Shown: piece after piece, positions 1 to 10,790 of the stretch
How the letters are laid out: each line of letters opens with the position of its first letter
Numbering within the stretch: the first letter of the stretch is position 1
NCBI RefSeq assembly: GCF_963576675.1
Contig: NC_088916.1
Location: forward strand, 18,390,501-18,454,500
Direction of reading: 5' to 3'
From: Euphorbia lathyris
Lineage: Eukaryota; Streptophyta; Magnoliopsida; Malpighiales; Euphorbiaceae
DNA length: 64,000 nt
Made by a program: the position numbers and the translations under genes
Notes under the pieces: generated by a model
Seen by the model: the letters and a program-made list of their open reading frames with translations, nothing else
Databases searched by the model: none
Told to the model about the DNA's origin: nothing

Positions 1-957
1 AGTGGCATGTTGAACAGGCACCTCGGTCTGAATTGCATTAGGCTTTTTCACAAACTTCCTCTCCTGTGAAACCATTGTACGTTTTTTTTCAATAACCGGA
101 GCCTCTAGAACCTTTTCCAATGGTTTTTTATTTTTCCTGTAGTCATAAGCCATGTGGCCAATGTTTGAACAAACTTTATAGAAGCTTGGTAATCTCTCAT
201 ACACCACATCAATCCAAATTTGTTTTCCTTCTCTCTCAATACCCATTTTAATAGGAAGCTCATTCATCAAATCCACATCAATTAACATTCTATCATAATG
301 ACCAAACTCACCTTCAAGAGTGGTATTATCAAATCGTATAAGCCCTCCAATACCCTTTGAAATATCTGAAAGAATTTGAGGATCCCAATACTCCCATGGA
401 AGAGAATATAATCTAACCCAAACCTGAGCATTTGTAGACTTCTCAGCATAGGGGTCAAAGTCCGGAACCCATGGTTGCAAATAGAAAGTACCTGGCTTAG
501 TATTGATAATGCCCCGCGCTAGCAATTGATTCTTGATCTCCTGGGATCCCAAAACCACATGAAAAAAGCCTCTCCCGATAGATATCAGTCGCCAAGAATC
601 CTTCAAACCCCAAACCTTTGTTAAAGTTTCCTTAAGAGAAAGAACCTTCCATGGGGCATCTTCTTTGTTTAAGATTAACCTGCCCATCAGAGATGAGGAG
701 CAAAGGGTCGCACGCCTATCATAGGCAGATTGAGAAATTCTAACCGACCGAAGACCGCCAATATCAGAAATCACAGCAGACGAGCAAGGAGTCGGATCCA
801 GATTCCCAGCAAGGACCTTCGCAAATGACCTGCCCTGCACCGCCAAATTAGGCTTTCTCAAAGGATCCTGTGAAATCGAAGCAATCTGTGGTTGCGGGAT
901 ACGCGATTGCGAATTATGAAAAGGGGCCTTTGGATTAAAGAGAACCTCTATACCGAG
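1..957 (-). CDS. Partial LINE-type ORF1: DUF4283 domain plus degenerate CCHC zinc knuckle
   Basis: Reading the minus strand, one frame stays open from about base 957 to the left edge (about 318 codons), so the gene is cut by the window. The middle matches the DUF4283 pattern: a strand-turn block around LMGRLILNKEDAPWKVL, then LQPWVPDFDPYAE and VWVRLYSLPWEYWD. This is followed by a zinc-knuckle remnant, SFYKVCSNIGHMAYDY. In the family this is CX2CX4HX4C; here the first and last cysteines are tyrosines, consistent with TGT to TAT changes, so zinc binding is doubtful. DUF4283 plus zf-CCHC_4 is typical of ORF1 or gag-like proteins of plant non-LTR retrotransposons, where it binds element RNA. The frame continues upstream without a stop into the PPR-like fragment at 958-1098, so the true start is unclear. 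A host DUF4283 protein is the alternative. Confidence 0.72.
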
Positions 958-1098
958 GTAGTTATAACTGAACATTTGAGGTTTTAAATAATGGCCATCA
1001 TCCTCATTCGGCTCTAGTTCGATCAAATGGTCTGCAACTTCAGTTGCTTCGACAAGCTTCTGGGATCTGATCCAGATAAACAGATGATACAAAGGTTA
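958..1098 (-). pseudogene. PPR-like gene fragment, first of three copies
   Basis: The minus strand encodes a stretch with the core KLVEATEVADHLIELEPNED, resembling the C-terminal E-type motif that follows the repeats in plant pentatricopeptide proteins (RNA editing or processing in organelles). The same segment recurs near 27430-27765 and at 50803-51096. Here it is cut after the residues MFSYN and fused in frame to the DUF4283 ORF. It marks the left limit of homology of tandem unit 1. The PPR assignment rests on a short match and is tentative. Confidence 0.45.
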
Positions 1099-1673
1099 GA
1101 ATATTTTATATGTTAGTTTTTGTTTTTATCTGATTAACCAGTTGTTTGTTTAGTTTTGAATTCATCCTATTTATATTTATTTATTTAGTTAGTTATTTTC
1201 AACTCCTATTCACAATTGAAACTCTTATTTACTAAATAATTTTTGGGTCCTGGTATTATCTTTTTGTTGTTTAATAAAAATGAAAGACTAGCTCTTATTA
1301 TTTCTAATCAAATTAAATTTTTTAAAATTGTAATTAGGATTAGCTTTTCTTTTACGGTTTCTAATTCATGTGTAAGATTAAATACTTAGTCTTTTATTTC
1401 AATTAAATATTTTAATTTTGTCTTATTTTATTTTATTTTTAACTTTATGCATTTCCAATTTTACGGAGTCTAAAAAATTTGTTAGCAACCAAGCATAAAT
1501 TTTCGTTTGTCAAATCCATGCTTGCGGGGCTAATTGTTTGCACCATAAATAATTTTTTGGCTTTTAATTATTTTTAATATATTAATTGGCTACGTCTAAG
1601 TATATTTTTCTAAAGTGGACATCAGGGGAGACTTGAAGTAAACTTAGGGGAACCAAGAGCCAGTTAATATTTT
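1099..1673. other. AT-rich non-coding flank of element A
   Basis: No supported gene. The same AT-rich sequence precedes element A in unit 3 (51100-51676), and a shortened version in unit 2 (27770-28120) lacks an internal block of about 220 bp. The last five bases, ATTTT, form the left target-site duplication of element A. Confidence 0.6.
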
Positions 1674-2139
1674 TGTTGGAAAATTTATATATAAATGAAA
1701 TTATTATAAATTCCAATAGTCATCCTTTTTCATGAACAATTGTGTTCGTTCATGATTAGTCGTGTCAGTTCATGAACAGTCTTGTTCGTTCATGAATAGT
1801 CGTGTTCATGAGAGAACAGACATGTCCATTCAAGTTCTATATATACATGATGGAACTGTCAGATTGATATACTTTGAAATATTATTCTCTGAAACATTTT
1901 TACTATCTGTACCTGTTGTTTTGTTTTACTCCGGTGATAGCTATTATACACTCGGTAAGAGTTCGCTTGCGTAATCTGTTGTATCCTGGGAGACGATTGT
2001 TAATAGCGACAACATCTGTCTTAAGGAAACTGCTAATACATGCCTCCGATTTGTCTAAACTTTTTCCTTTTTAATTTATTATTTACTGTTCATGTTTCTT
2101 TCTGTGTTTATTTGTTTTTGGTTTAATCATTTTCTAACA
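1674..2139 (+). repeat. Left LTR of element A1
   Basis: 466 bp, TG...CA ends. It contains repeated TTCATGAAC-type boxes near 1728-1800, a TATA-like CTATATATAC at 1837-1846, and further downstream a segment (near 2010-2025) complementary to the bases just after the LTR. A 66-codon ORF inside it recurs in the other LTR copies only because the LTRs are homologous. Confidence 0.92.
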
Positions 2140-2551
2140 TTCTTAAGACAGAAGTTTAAATGTTTCTGATTTTTCCAAAAGACAATATAATGTTTAAAGA
2201 ACAATAAGATGTATGCTTCTGTTTTTCTGTAGGTTCTTTCATTTCAAAGTTTGATGGTTTTGTTTTTTTAATTAAGTTCAATAAACCAAAAACAAAACTT
2301 TTAAAAAAAAACTTGATATAACTTTGACGAATCCCAAAAGTGCTCCGATGGTCCCTGAATAGTCCGGAAATGCTCCACGGGCTTGGCTCTGGTTCGGAAA
2401 TGCTCAAATAGGCCTAAAAACACCTGAAAACACGGAAAATGCCAAAAATAACAGAAATTACTAATTCTAACTAAAAGATAACAAAACGATTATAAAATTA
2501 AAAGGAAATAAAACAAAAACGAGCTAAAATGATCCTAAAAACCCTATACAA

Positions 2552-4302
2552 ATGGGAGCTATCAGACCCAAACGGGCTTTAGAAACTGTTGATGATAACA
2601 GTTAGGACCCTCAACAAGAAACTGATGTTGAAATTGAAGAAGAGGCTGAGCCTAGAAGGAGTAAGAGAGCTAGGGTAGAAAAATCATTTGGTCCAGATTT
2701 TCTAACCTATATGGTAGAGGCGGAGCCTCAGACCTACAAGGCAGCTATAAGCTCAACGGAAAGCCCTTCATGGAAAGAGGCTATAAGGAGTGAATTTGAC
2801 TCCATCTTGCAAAATCATACATGGGAATTAGTAGACCTCCCTTCGGGAACGAAACCATTAAGCTGTAGATGGATTTTCAAACGGAAAATGAAAGCAGATG
2901 GAATAATTGATAAGTATAAGGCCACATTGGTTATAAAAGGTTATAGACAAAAAGAAGGTTTTGACTACTTTGACACGTACTCTCCCATGTCTAGGATAAC
3001 GTCTATTAGGATGATACTTTCAATCGCCTCTTTGCGGAACCTTGAAATACATCAGATGGATGTTAAGACAGCTTTCTTGAATGGATATCTTGATGAAGAG
3101 ATCTACATGGAACAACCTGAAGGTTGTGTAGCTCCAGGTCAAGAAAGAAAAGTCTGTAAATTGGTGAAGTCTTTATATGGATTAAAGCAAGCACCAAAAC
3201 AATGGCATGCATAAGATGTTTGATGATGTCATGATGACAAACAGCTATCAAATAAACGAGTGTGACAAATGTATTTATGTCAAAACTACAAATGAAGGAT
3301 ATATCATTTTGTGTTTGTATGTTGATGACATACTTATTGTTAGAAGTAATGACAAGATGGTGAAGAGTACCAAGGACATGTTAAACTCACGGTTTGATAT
3401 GAAAGATATGGGGCTCACAGATGTGATTTTGGGCATCCAAATCAAATGTTCACCTAACAGTATCATCTTGACTCAGTCACACTATGGGGATAAGATTCTT
3501 AGCAAGTTTAGTAAGAATGATTCTGGTATCGCCATAACTCCAATCGACACTAGCCAACATTTATGCAAAAATAAAGGTGAAAGCATTGACCAAGTAGAAT
3601 ACGCAAGAGTTATAGGCAATCTAATGTATCTTATGAGTTGTACAAGGCCTGATATTGCTTTTACTGTCAGCAGTTTAAGTAGATACACGAGTAATCCAGG
3701 AGAAATCCACTGGAAAGCCATTGTAAGAATACTTCGGTATTTAAGATATACTCGTGATTATGGATTGCACTATACGAGAGAACCTGTTGTGTTAGAAGGA
3801 TTCTCTGATGCAAGTTGGATATCTGATATAAAAGATTCCAAAGGCACGAGTGGATATGTGTTTACTCTAGCAGGAGGAGCAGTATCCTGGAAATCCTCAA
3901 GGTAAACAATTATAACAAGATCCACTATGGAGTCTGAGTTTGTAGCTTTAGATAAAGCAGGAGAAGAAGCCGAGTGGCTATGAAACTTCTTGGAGGATGT
4001 TCCTATGTGGCCCAAACCTGTGCCCACAATTTGTATACATTGTGATAATCAAGCAACGATTAAGAGAGCATAAAATGGGATATATAACGATAAACCTCGA
4101 CACATGCATCGTCGATATAAGTCCGTTAGACAACTGATCTCAACAAGTGTTATTTCCTGTTGATTTTATTGGATCAAAGGATAACACAGCGGATCCGCTA
4201 ATCAAAGGGTTAAATAGAGATCAAGTTGAAAAATCATTGAAAGGAATGGGACTAAAGCCCATGGAGAAGAGGCATTATGTGAAGGAAACCCTACCTAGTT
4301 GA
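2552..4302 (+). pseudogene. Copia reverse transcriptase-RNase H, broken copy A1
   Basis: The order is a short acidic linker, reverse transcriptase (MDVKTAFLNG, catalytic YVDD box near 3318) and RNase H ([10 protein letters not shown], later TMESEF and the CDNQATIK motif), as in the C-terminal half of plant Copia Pol. Breaks seen directly are a TAG in the linker near 2604, a small insertion at about 3209 that shifts frame after KQWH, TAA at 3903-3905, a TGA near 3981 and a TAA near 4071. The product could not be made. Copies at 28975-30650 and 52553-54283 share the reduced layout but have different later lesions. Confidence 0.88.
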
Positions 4303-4819
4303 CTGGAGATCCCAAGATCTAGGTTCAAAGGGACAACCTAATTGCATAAACCTTGCGCGTTCACTGTAGGGGGTTAAACCCTAGTCCATTCCTAGATGTA
4401 AATAGTGACACCAACGGAAAAAGGTTAAGCTATATGCTTTTAATGATACATTGTGCGTCAGAAATTCTGAGCAAATAAAATCACCTATGTTAGAGTGAAG
4501 TAGGGTCGCTTCGATGGAGACTAGTGGGGCCTAGTTATCTTAAACTCTCGCAGAACCAGGCGATGTTCATGACCATAACAAACATAACCATGAGAACCTA
4601 TACCGGGTTATGTTGGTATCTGTGTGGGGTATATCATCGTTTACACAAACGGCAGAATAGTTCAAAGAATCGCGTCTACTAGTCAGCCAGTAAAATAAAT
4701 ATACTTTCACAAGGGAAGGTTCAAGGCACATTAGCTACCTATCCTATGCAGATATCAGCTGTAGAAAGTTATCACCACATCCTAATCGTCTCGTTTCCAA
4801 TTTCATTTATGTGGGGGAT

Positions 4820-5285
4820 TGTTGGAAAATTTATATATAAATGAAATTAGTATAAATTCCAATAGTCATCCTTGTTCATGAACAGTTGTGTTCATTCATG
4901 ATTAGTCGTGTCAGTTCATGAACAGTCTTGTTCGTTCATGAATAGTCGTGTTCATTAGAGAACAGACATGTCCATTCAAGTTCTATATATACATGATGGA
5001 ACTGTCAGATTGATATACTTTGAAATATTATTCTCTGAAAAATTTCTGCTATCTGTACCTGTTGTTTTGTTCTACTCCGGTGATAGCTATTATACACTCG
5101 GTAAGAGTTCGCTTGCGTAATCTGTTGTATCCTAGGAGACGATTGTCAATAGCGACAACATCTATCTTAAGGAAACTGCTAATACAGTCCTCAGATTTGT
5201 CTAAACTTTTTCCTTTTTAATTTATTATTTACTCTTCATGTTTCTTTTTGTGTTTATTTGTTTTTGGTTTAATCATTTTCTAACA
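4820..5285 (+). repeat. Right LTR of element A1
   Basis: 466 bp, TGTTGG...CTAACA, preceded by the polypurine tract and followed by the ATTTT target duplication at 5286-5290. Confidence 0.92.
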
Positions 5286-7782
5286 ATTTTAACGTGTTTT
5301 TTTATGAGCCAATTGAAAAACATGAAAAATAGAAAGCGTGAAAATCAATCCATCGTGGAAGTTAAAATGGAGCGGTTACTCAATGTGGTGGAGAACGTGG
5401 ATTAGTGGAAAGAAGCTTTAAGTTACCTCCAATGTCTATAAAAGGAAGAAATCACGATGACAACAACCCGACTCAACAATCCAAGACACCCAAGCAAAAC
5501 TCTAGCAAATTATCTCTAGACTTCAGCATTTAATTTTCTTAGTCATTCCCTTAGTTTCAATTTTCAAATCCAAAGTTCATTTATCTTTTCCAGCACAATT
5601 TTATTTTAATTGTTGTTTCATCATTTTCTGTAAGGTCGGTATCGTATTGATAATCGAATCTTTTATGAATTTTCGGTCTTTTTAATTCTTACAATCATTT
5701 ATTACGTAGAAGTTAGAAAGCGCGCTCAATTTCACTCCATAGTTCGAGAATACTATAATTCTCTGGCACGCCAGTAATTTCCCACGAAAGAGTCAAACAC
5801 AACTTTAGTCAGTTTTCAATTATATTATAACATGTAATTGTAAATGAAGAGTAAAACTAATAATTTATAAAGATTTGAATTAAATTGAAATACTTGAGGA
5901 AATATGACTTAGGATGAGATAAAATACTATAAATATTTGAATTGAAATACTTAACAATATATAATAGGCTTAATACACAAATAACCTCCTGAACTTGTCC
6001 AAATGTTGCAACTGCCCCCTCCAACTTTCAATTGTAATAACTTACCCCTTAAACTTGTCCAATTGTAAAACACGACCCCAAATTTGGAATTTTTTTACCC
6101 GTACTTGAAGCAACCGTAAAAACGTTTTTCCGGATTCGTATCACGCCAAAGATCTGATTATCATACTCCACGAGTGTTGCAGCTTTTGTATTTCACATGT
6201 TGCTTCAATTGCAGTCCATGTCAGCAATTTGGGGTTATGTTTTACAATTGGACAAGTTTGAGGGGTTATGTTTTACAATTGGATAAGTTTGAAGGGTAAG
6301 TTATTACAATTGAAAGTTCGGGGAGGCAGTTACAATATTTGGACAAGTCCAAGGAGTTATTTATGTATTAGACCTATATAATATGAAAAACTTAATGAAA
6401 TAAATTTTATTAATTACCCCAAATCAGTAATTGCTATGCACCTGTTAATATAAATTATGATTCCTATTAAAAAAACCTCAAATTAGTTATTGCTAAAAAA
6501 ACCCTAAATTAGTAATTGCTATATTTAAAAGATTTCTCACCAAATAGCAATAAAAAAAACAAAATCACAGCAGCACAAGAACACAATAATTCTAATAGAG
6601 TAATTCCGTTATTTAACATTCAAAATAAATAAATGAGAAAATTACATGATAATTCAAGTTTGAATATTATTTTACAGTTATGTAAAGTGTTTTTGGTTTT
6701 TTGTCAATAAACACAAGAAATTCATACTCTTATCAAATAATCAACTTTTTATTTTGCTTTTGTTAAAAAAAAACAGTTGAGATTAAAATACAGGAAATGT
6801 ATACTTTTGACAGATCTGACAAACTAAAAATTAGTTTTACAAATTGTTGAAACTTGTATTTATTTATTAAAAAGTGATTATTGTGTAACTATCCATAAAT
6901 AAATAGGTTAAGAGATTTCTTACCAAATCAAAGAAAACCTCAAATCACACCAGCAGGACAAAAGAACACAAACAAGCAGAGAAGGAGGAAGAAAAACGGA
7001 GAGAAAAGCTAGAGAAAACAACTCGGAGTCGGAGAAGGAGGAATAAAATAGAGAGAGTGAGAAAATTGCACAGCCCGTAAAAGTAAAAGAAGCCTAAAAG
7101 AATGGTAAATTTGTAAGAGCATCTTTAGTGGTAGATTATAAAGTTTGTAACAAATTATGTGTCATGTAGGATTAGTAAGAAACTAGAATGACATACCATT
7201 AGGATGAGTTGTTACTTTAAAATTTAGTGGGGTTAAAGAAATAATATTAATAAAACCTGCTGCTGTGATTTTATTTGGTATTTCTTAAATTCTTGGACAC
7301 TGGGGAGACACCCCACAAAACAGTGTCCAGGGCAAGCCCTGCCACAGACTATCTTAATACGATGACGAACAAGTATTAATTTTTTTTGGACAAAATTATG
7401 ATTAGCTGTTTTGTTAATATGTAAAATTATTAATATAACATACTTTAAATTAATTAGAAAATAAATATGTAAGTATAATTTCAAAATTAATAAAGAAATC
7501 TAATAATTGTTAAAACAAGAAGCCTATAATTTGCACAATAGCACAAAAATTATTGAAATTGATTGTTTCTTGATAAAATAATCACTTGAATCTTTCATAA
7601 AAATTTGAACATTGAGTCAATATAGTCGAACTCGCAAATTGACTAAAGAATCAGTCGAAACTTGTTTGCTAAAACTTAGCTGATTGTTAATAGCTGTTTA
7701 GGTAAATGACAAATAAGGATATAATAAATCATTTATTTGGGGTTAAAGAGTAATAATTAAGGATAAAAATGTCCTTAAAAAA
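5286..7782. other. Non-coding interval with nested MITE
   Basis: No convincing gene. Holds a 412-bp MITE (5965-6376), AT-rich tracts and, near 7118-7240, sequence beginning GAGCATCTTTAGTGG that resembles the ends of common plant MITEs. Colinear with 31638-34172 in unit 2. Several 60-80-codon ORFs here do not look coding. Confidence 0.55.
5965..6376. mobile_element. 412-bp foldback MITE
   Basis: The arms (about 130 bp each) are near-perfect inverted repeats: TAGGCTTAATACACAAATAA at the left against a right end whose complement starts TAGGTCTAATACATAAATAA. It is flanked by TATAA at 5960-5964 and 6377-6381. It has no coding capacity and the same length as the copy at 32347-32758, so it was there before the tandem duplication. 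Confidence 0.82.
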
Positions 7783-7928
7783 GTGAGCGACTATATACCG
7801 CCCTTAAATTCCGGTTCACCGCCCTGTATTGACCCTTTTTCCCTTCTCATTATTTCAAACATAAGTTTTGAAAATTCCAAATCCTCTCAACTTATTTTCC
7901 ATTCTCAAAAAAACCGACCTAAAACGAG

Positions 7929-10563
7929 ATGGCACGAAGAGGAGGCATCGGCAAAGGATACATGGGTATTACGGTAAGTATTTCCATAAAAAAATGTAAC
8001 GAATTCGTGAGAAATCGGGCTGAAAATCGGGATTAAAATCCCAGAATTTCAGCTAGGCGGGCGACCCGCACCATCTCCACCTACGGTGGAACGCATGAAC
8101 TATGCGTTCCACCGTAGGTGGAGATGGTGCGGGACGAGCGATCCACCATATGGTGGATCGCACGGCGCACGCGCTCCACCGTAAGGCCAAACGCGCGGCG
8201 CATGCGCTCCACCATGCGGTGGATCGCTCGTCGTACGCGTTCCACCTAAGGTGGAACGCGTACAAGACGTGCGCTCCACCTTATGGTGGAGCGCATGCGC
8301 CACCCGTTTGGCCTAAGGGCCAAACGTTTGTGGCGCACTGGTCGGCCCTAAGGCCGACTGGTGCGCCGCACCCGTTTGGACCATAGGGCAGGTGGTGTAA
8401 GCCACCCGCCCAGGCCAAAAAGGGGCAAATTTTGATTTTTTTTTTTAAAAAATTGTACGGACCGGGCGTAGGTAGACCCGAACATATATAAAAAAAATTA
8501 TGTTAAATTGAATATACTAAATAAATAATATTACAGGATCAGGAGGGATCTGACCCTAGACGCACGTCTTCACGTCCTGTTACTGCATCTGCTCGGCGGG
8601 ACCGGGCGGAGCAGCAGCGGTTCATGGCGGACGTCCGGAGGGCACATGCTGCACAGGCGGAGCGTGCTGAGGGACAGGATGAGGCGGCTGATATAGACAT
8701 GGACGGGGATGCTTCTATGCATCGTCCTAGTGCTAATACTATCCCCATAGATCGTGACGAGGGGTCGAGACGGACGATTTTCTTCTACCGCAGCATCTTC
8801 TTCTGGTAAGAGAAATTTAAAAATGTGTTTATTTGTATTTGTGTTAATCGTGATTATTGAAAGATATACCAAAAATATAATGTAAATCGTTTGCTGTAAT
8901 TTCAGGTAGCAGCAAGCGATCGAGGGGTGTAGAGGATGACTGGGTTGTGAAGGACCCCGTCCCCGGGGGTCCATTTGATGGTGCTGTGATCCCGAGCTTT
9001 TTGGGACATATTGCATGTGCTATCTGGGCCGGTCAGGATAGGGGCGTCCTTAGGTGTCATACCAGATCAGGGTATTGCTCGAAGCTGAGATTGTGGTACA
9101 GTGGTTCTTCAAGGACGATTCAGTCGCGTATCGAGTCATCTGGCATGTTCCATTTACCTGGTATTATGCACAGTCACATAGATGCTGCTCTGATCACGGC
9201 ATTTGTAGAGCGGTGGCAGCCAGACACGTCATCATTTCACATGCCATTTGGCGAGATGACCATTTTGATGCATGATGTGTGGGAGATATTGCGCATCCCC
9301 GTAGATGGTGCCATGGTGACTGCTGATGCGACTATTGATGAGCTTAAGGAGTGCGTGATGGATTTGTTTGGGATGACTCGGGTTCAGTTAGATGCTCGTC
9401 ATTATGCTTCTGGTGGTATACGAGCCGCTTCCGTCATGGAGCACTATGGAGGTGATCGGATTCCTGAGACCCAGGCTATAGCTTGGACGTGGCTGATGCT
9501 CGGTTCCACCTTGTTCATAGACAAGAGTGGTGACCGCATCCGACCTTCTTGTCTGTTAGAGGTGCAGGACTCGGCGGCTGGAGCCGTTGGACTTTCTTGG
9601 GGATCAGCTGCACTAGCATATCTATACCGTCATCTTGGTATTGCTACCAGAGGAGATTGCGGGCAGATGATGGGTTGTATGACATTGCTCCAGTCCTGGA
9701 TTTACGAGTATTTTCCTTGCTTCAGGCCACATCGAGAGGCAGTTACAGTTGACCCGGATCTTCCTAGGCCTTCATTATGGCCATCTATATCGATGGAGAA
9801 GAGCGATGAGCGGCTGAGAGCATTTCGTGCCCGGCTTGATGTGTTGACAGCAGATGAGGTATACTTGCTATATAATTATAAATACTTGTATGTGTTAATG
9901 TAATTTTATACATCTGTAGGTCATGTGGATGCCGTATGGCCCTGATGCCATTACTGAGACCCCGAGGACTCTATATTCTGGATGGATACGTTATCGGGAT
10001 ATGATCGAGCCGTACATGCCGGGGCGATGCCTTCGACAGCTTGGACATGTGCAGACCATTCCTAGACCGATATTGCAGCCTTCTAAGGCTGTTCGCCCGT
10101 GGACCAGTTTGAAGTATCGTGTAGAGGTGCCAGCTGTGATGGTGCAGGGTATTTGGGACTCTTTTCCCCAGTCGTCCGTCCTTATACTGTCTGTATTCAC
10201 TCCAACACATACTCCATCAGATTGTGAGGATCAGTACATGCATTGGTACACCCGTCACTCACACCCTCGTCTACTTCCGGAGATTGTTGCACCCGGACCG
10301 ACTGTTTATACTCGCTCGAACAGTGAGATTGTAAGTTATTTTTGGTTTTTCTTTACTGGTCTAGTAATGTGAAATGATATTTACTGAAATGTGAAGTGAT
10401 ATTAACCTTGTTTTTTGTTCCTTACTTTTTACAGTGGGTTAGTCGATTATCTGGCTGGGGTGAAACTGTGTTGGATCACATGAGTCAGCTGGACGAGGAT
10501 GCTGCGATTGTATATAGGCAGTCGTTAGAGCAGATTATGGGTGCTTGGCATTTGGCCAAGTGA
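7929..10563 (+). CDS. Plant mobile domain (MAIN-like) protein carried by the transposon
   Basis: Five exons can be drawn with GT-AG borders: 7929-7973, 8537-8805, 8906 (or 8910)-9858, 9920-10330 and 10435-10563 (stop TGA). The start MARRGG lies just inside the left terminal repeat. Exons 3-4 carry the plant mobile domain: FHLPGIMHSHIDAALITAF, MPFGEMTILMHDVWEILRIP, then IAWTWLMLGSTLF, SWGSAALAYLYRHLG, a WIYEYFP block and WMPYGPD in exon 4. The family occurs in nuclear proteins such as MAIN and MAIL1 and has repeatedly been picked up by transposons. With the acceptor at 8906 the frame breaks between exons 2 and 3; with the overlapping acceptor at 8910 the coding length is 1803 nt and stays open (about 600 residues). 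A run of four T near 8778 is the likely cause. Whether it is expressed is unknown. Confidence 0.78.
8065..8420. repeat. Cluster of short perfect palindromes in intron 1 of the mobile domain gene
   Basis: GC-rich block inside AT-rich DNA. Perfect inverted repeats seen by eye: 32-bp arms 8065-8096 and 8102-8133 (5-nt loop); a 24-bp palindrome 8138-8161; 15-bp arms 8233-8263 with one spacer base; 11-bp arms 8270-8280 and 8285-8295; 8-bp arms 8306-8313 and 8318-8325; 7-bp arms 8341-8347 and 8352-8358. Most contain a CCACC/GGTGG core. It starts GCTAGGCGGGCG and ends near CCCGCCCAGG, like the clusters at 14935-15025 and 55055-55215. Confidence 0.88.
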
Positions 10564-10790
10564 GTTATGACTGTATTTTGAAGTATTTTAGTACTGCTTT
10601 GACTGAATTTGGTGGATTGATATTTTAGTACTATTATGACAGAATTTGGTTTTTTTTGTGGTACGTTTTGTTATTATTGCAAATTTAAGAATACATTAGA
10701 ACGACATAAACGGCATAAACTGAAAAAATACATTACAACGACATAAACTGAAAAAATACATTACAACGACATAAACAGAAAAAAAAGACA
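10564..10790. other. Spacer with about three 28-bp tandem repeats
   Basis: Between the stop codons of two convergent genes. From about 10688 to 10790 the unit ATACATTACAACGACATAAA plus a short A-rich tail is repeated about three times. Likely 3' flanking sequence of both genes. Confidence 0.6.

Larger units (their letters stand above)
1674..5285 (+). mobile_element. Copia-type LTR retrotransposon A1, reduced (RT-RNase H only)
   Basis: Two 466-bp LTRs start TGTTGG and end CTAACA (1674-2139 and 4820-5285), flanked by ATTTT on both sides (1669-1673 and 5286-5290), so the ends are certain. A purine-rich tract (GTGGGGGAT) lies just before the right LTR. Only the RT-RNase H part of pol is present; gag, protease and integrase are missing and the stretch between the left LTR and RT is only about 410 bp. 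The element is therefore a non-autonomous derivative. Bases 4303-4819 are non-coding 3' internal sequence. By eye the two LTRs differ at about 17 of 466 positions, so the insertion is not recent. Confidence 0.92.

Noticed and set aside
1874..2074. 66-codon ORF recurring at 5020, 31372 and 51877
   Set aside because: Kept only because it lies in homologous LTRs; no protein-like features.
3275..4027. Minus-strand ORFs opposite the Copia RT
   Set aside because: Shadows of the RT-RNase H frame, repeated in each copy.
8053..8386. Overlapping GC-rich ORFs on both strands
   Set aside because: They follow from the palindrome cluster and intron position; composition is repetitive Arg/His/Ala.
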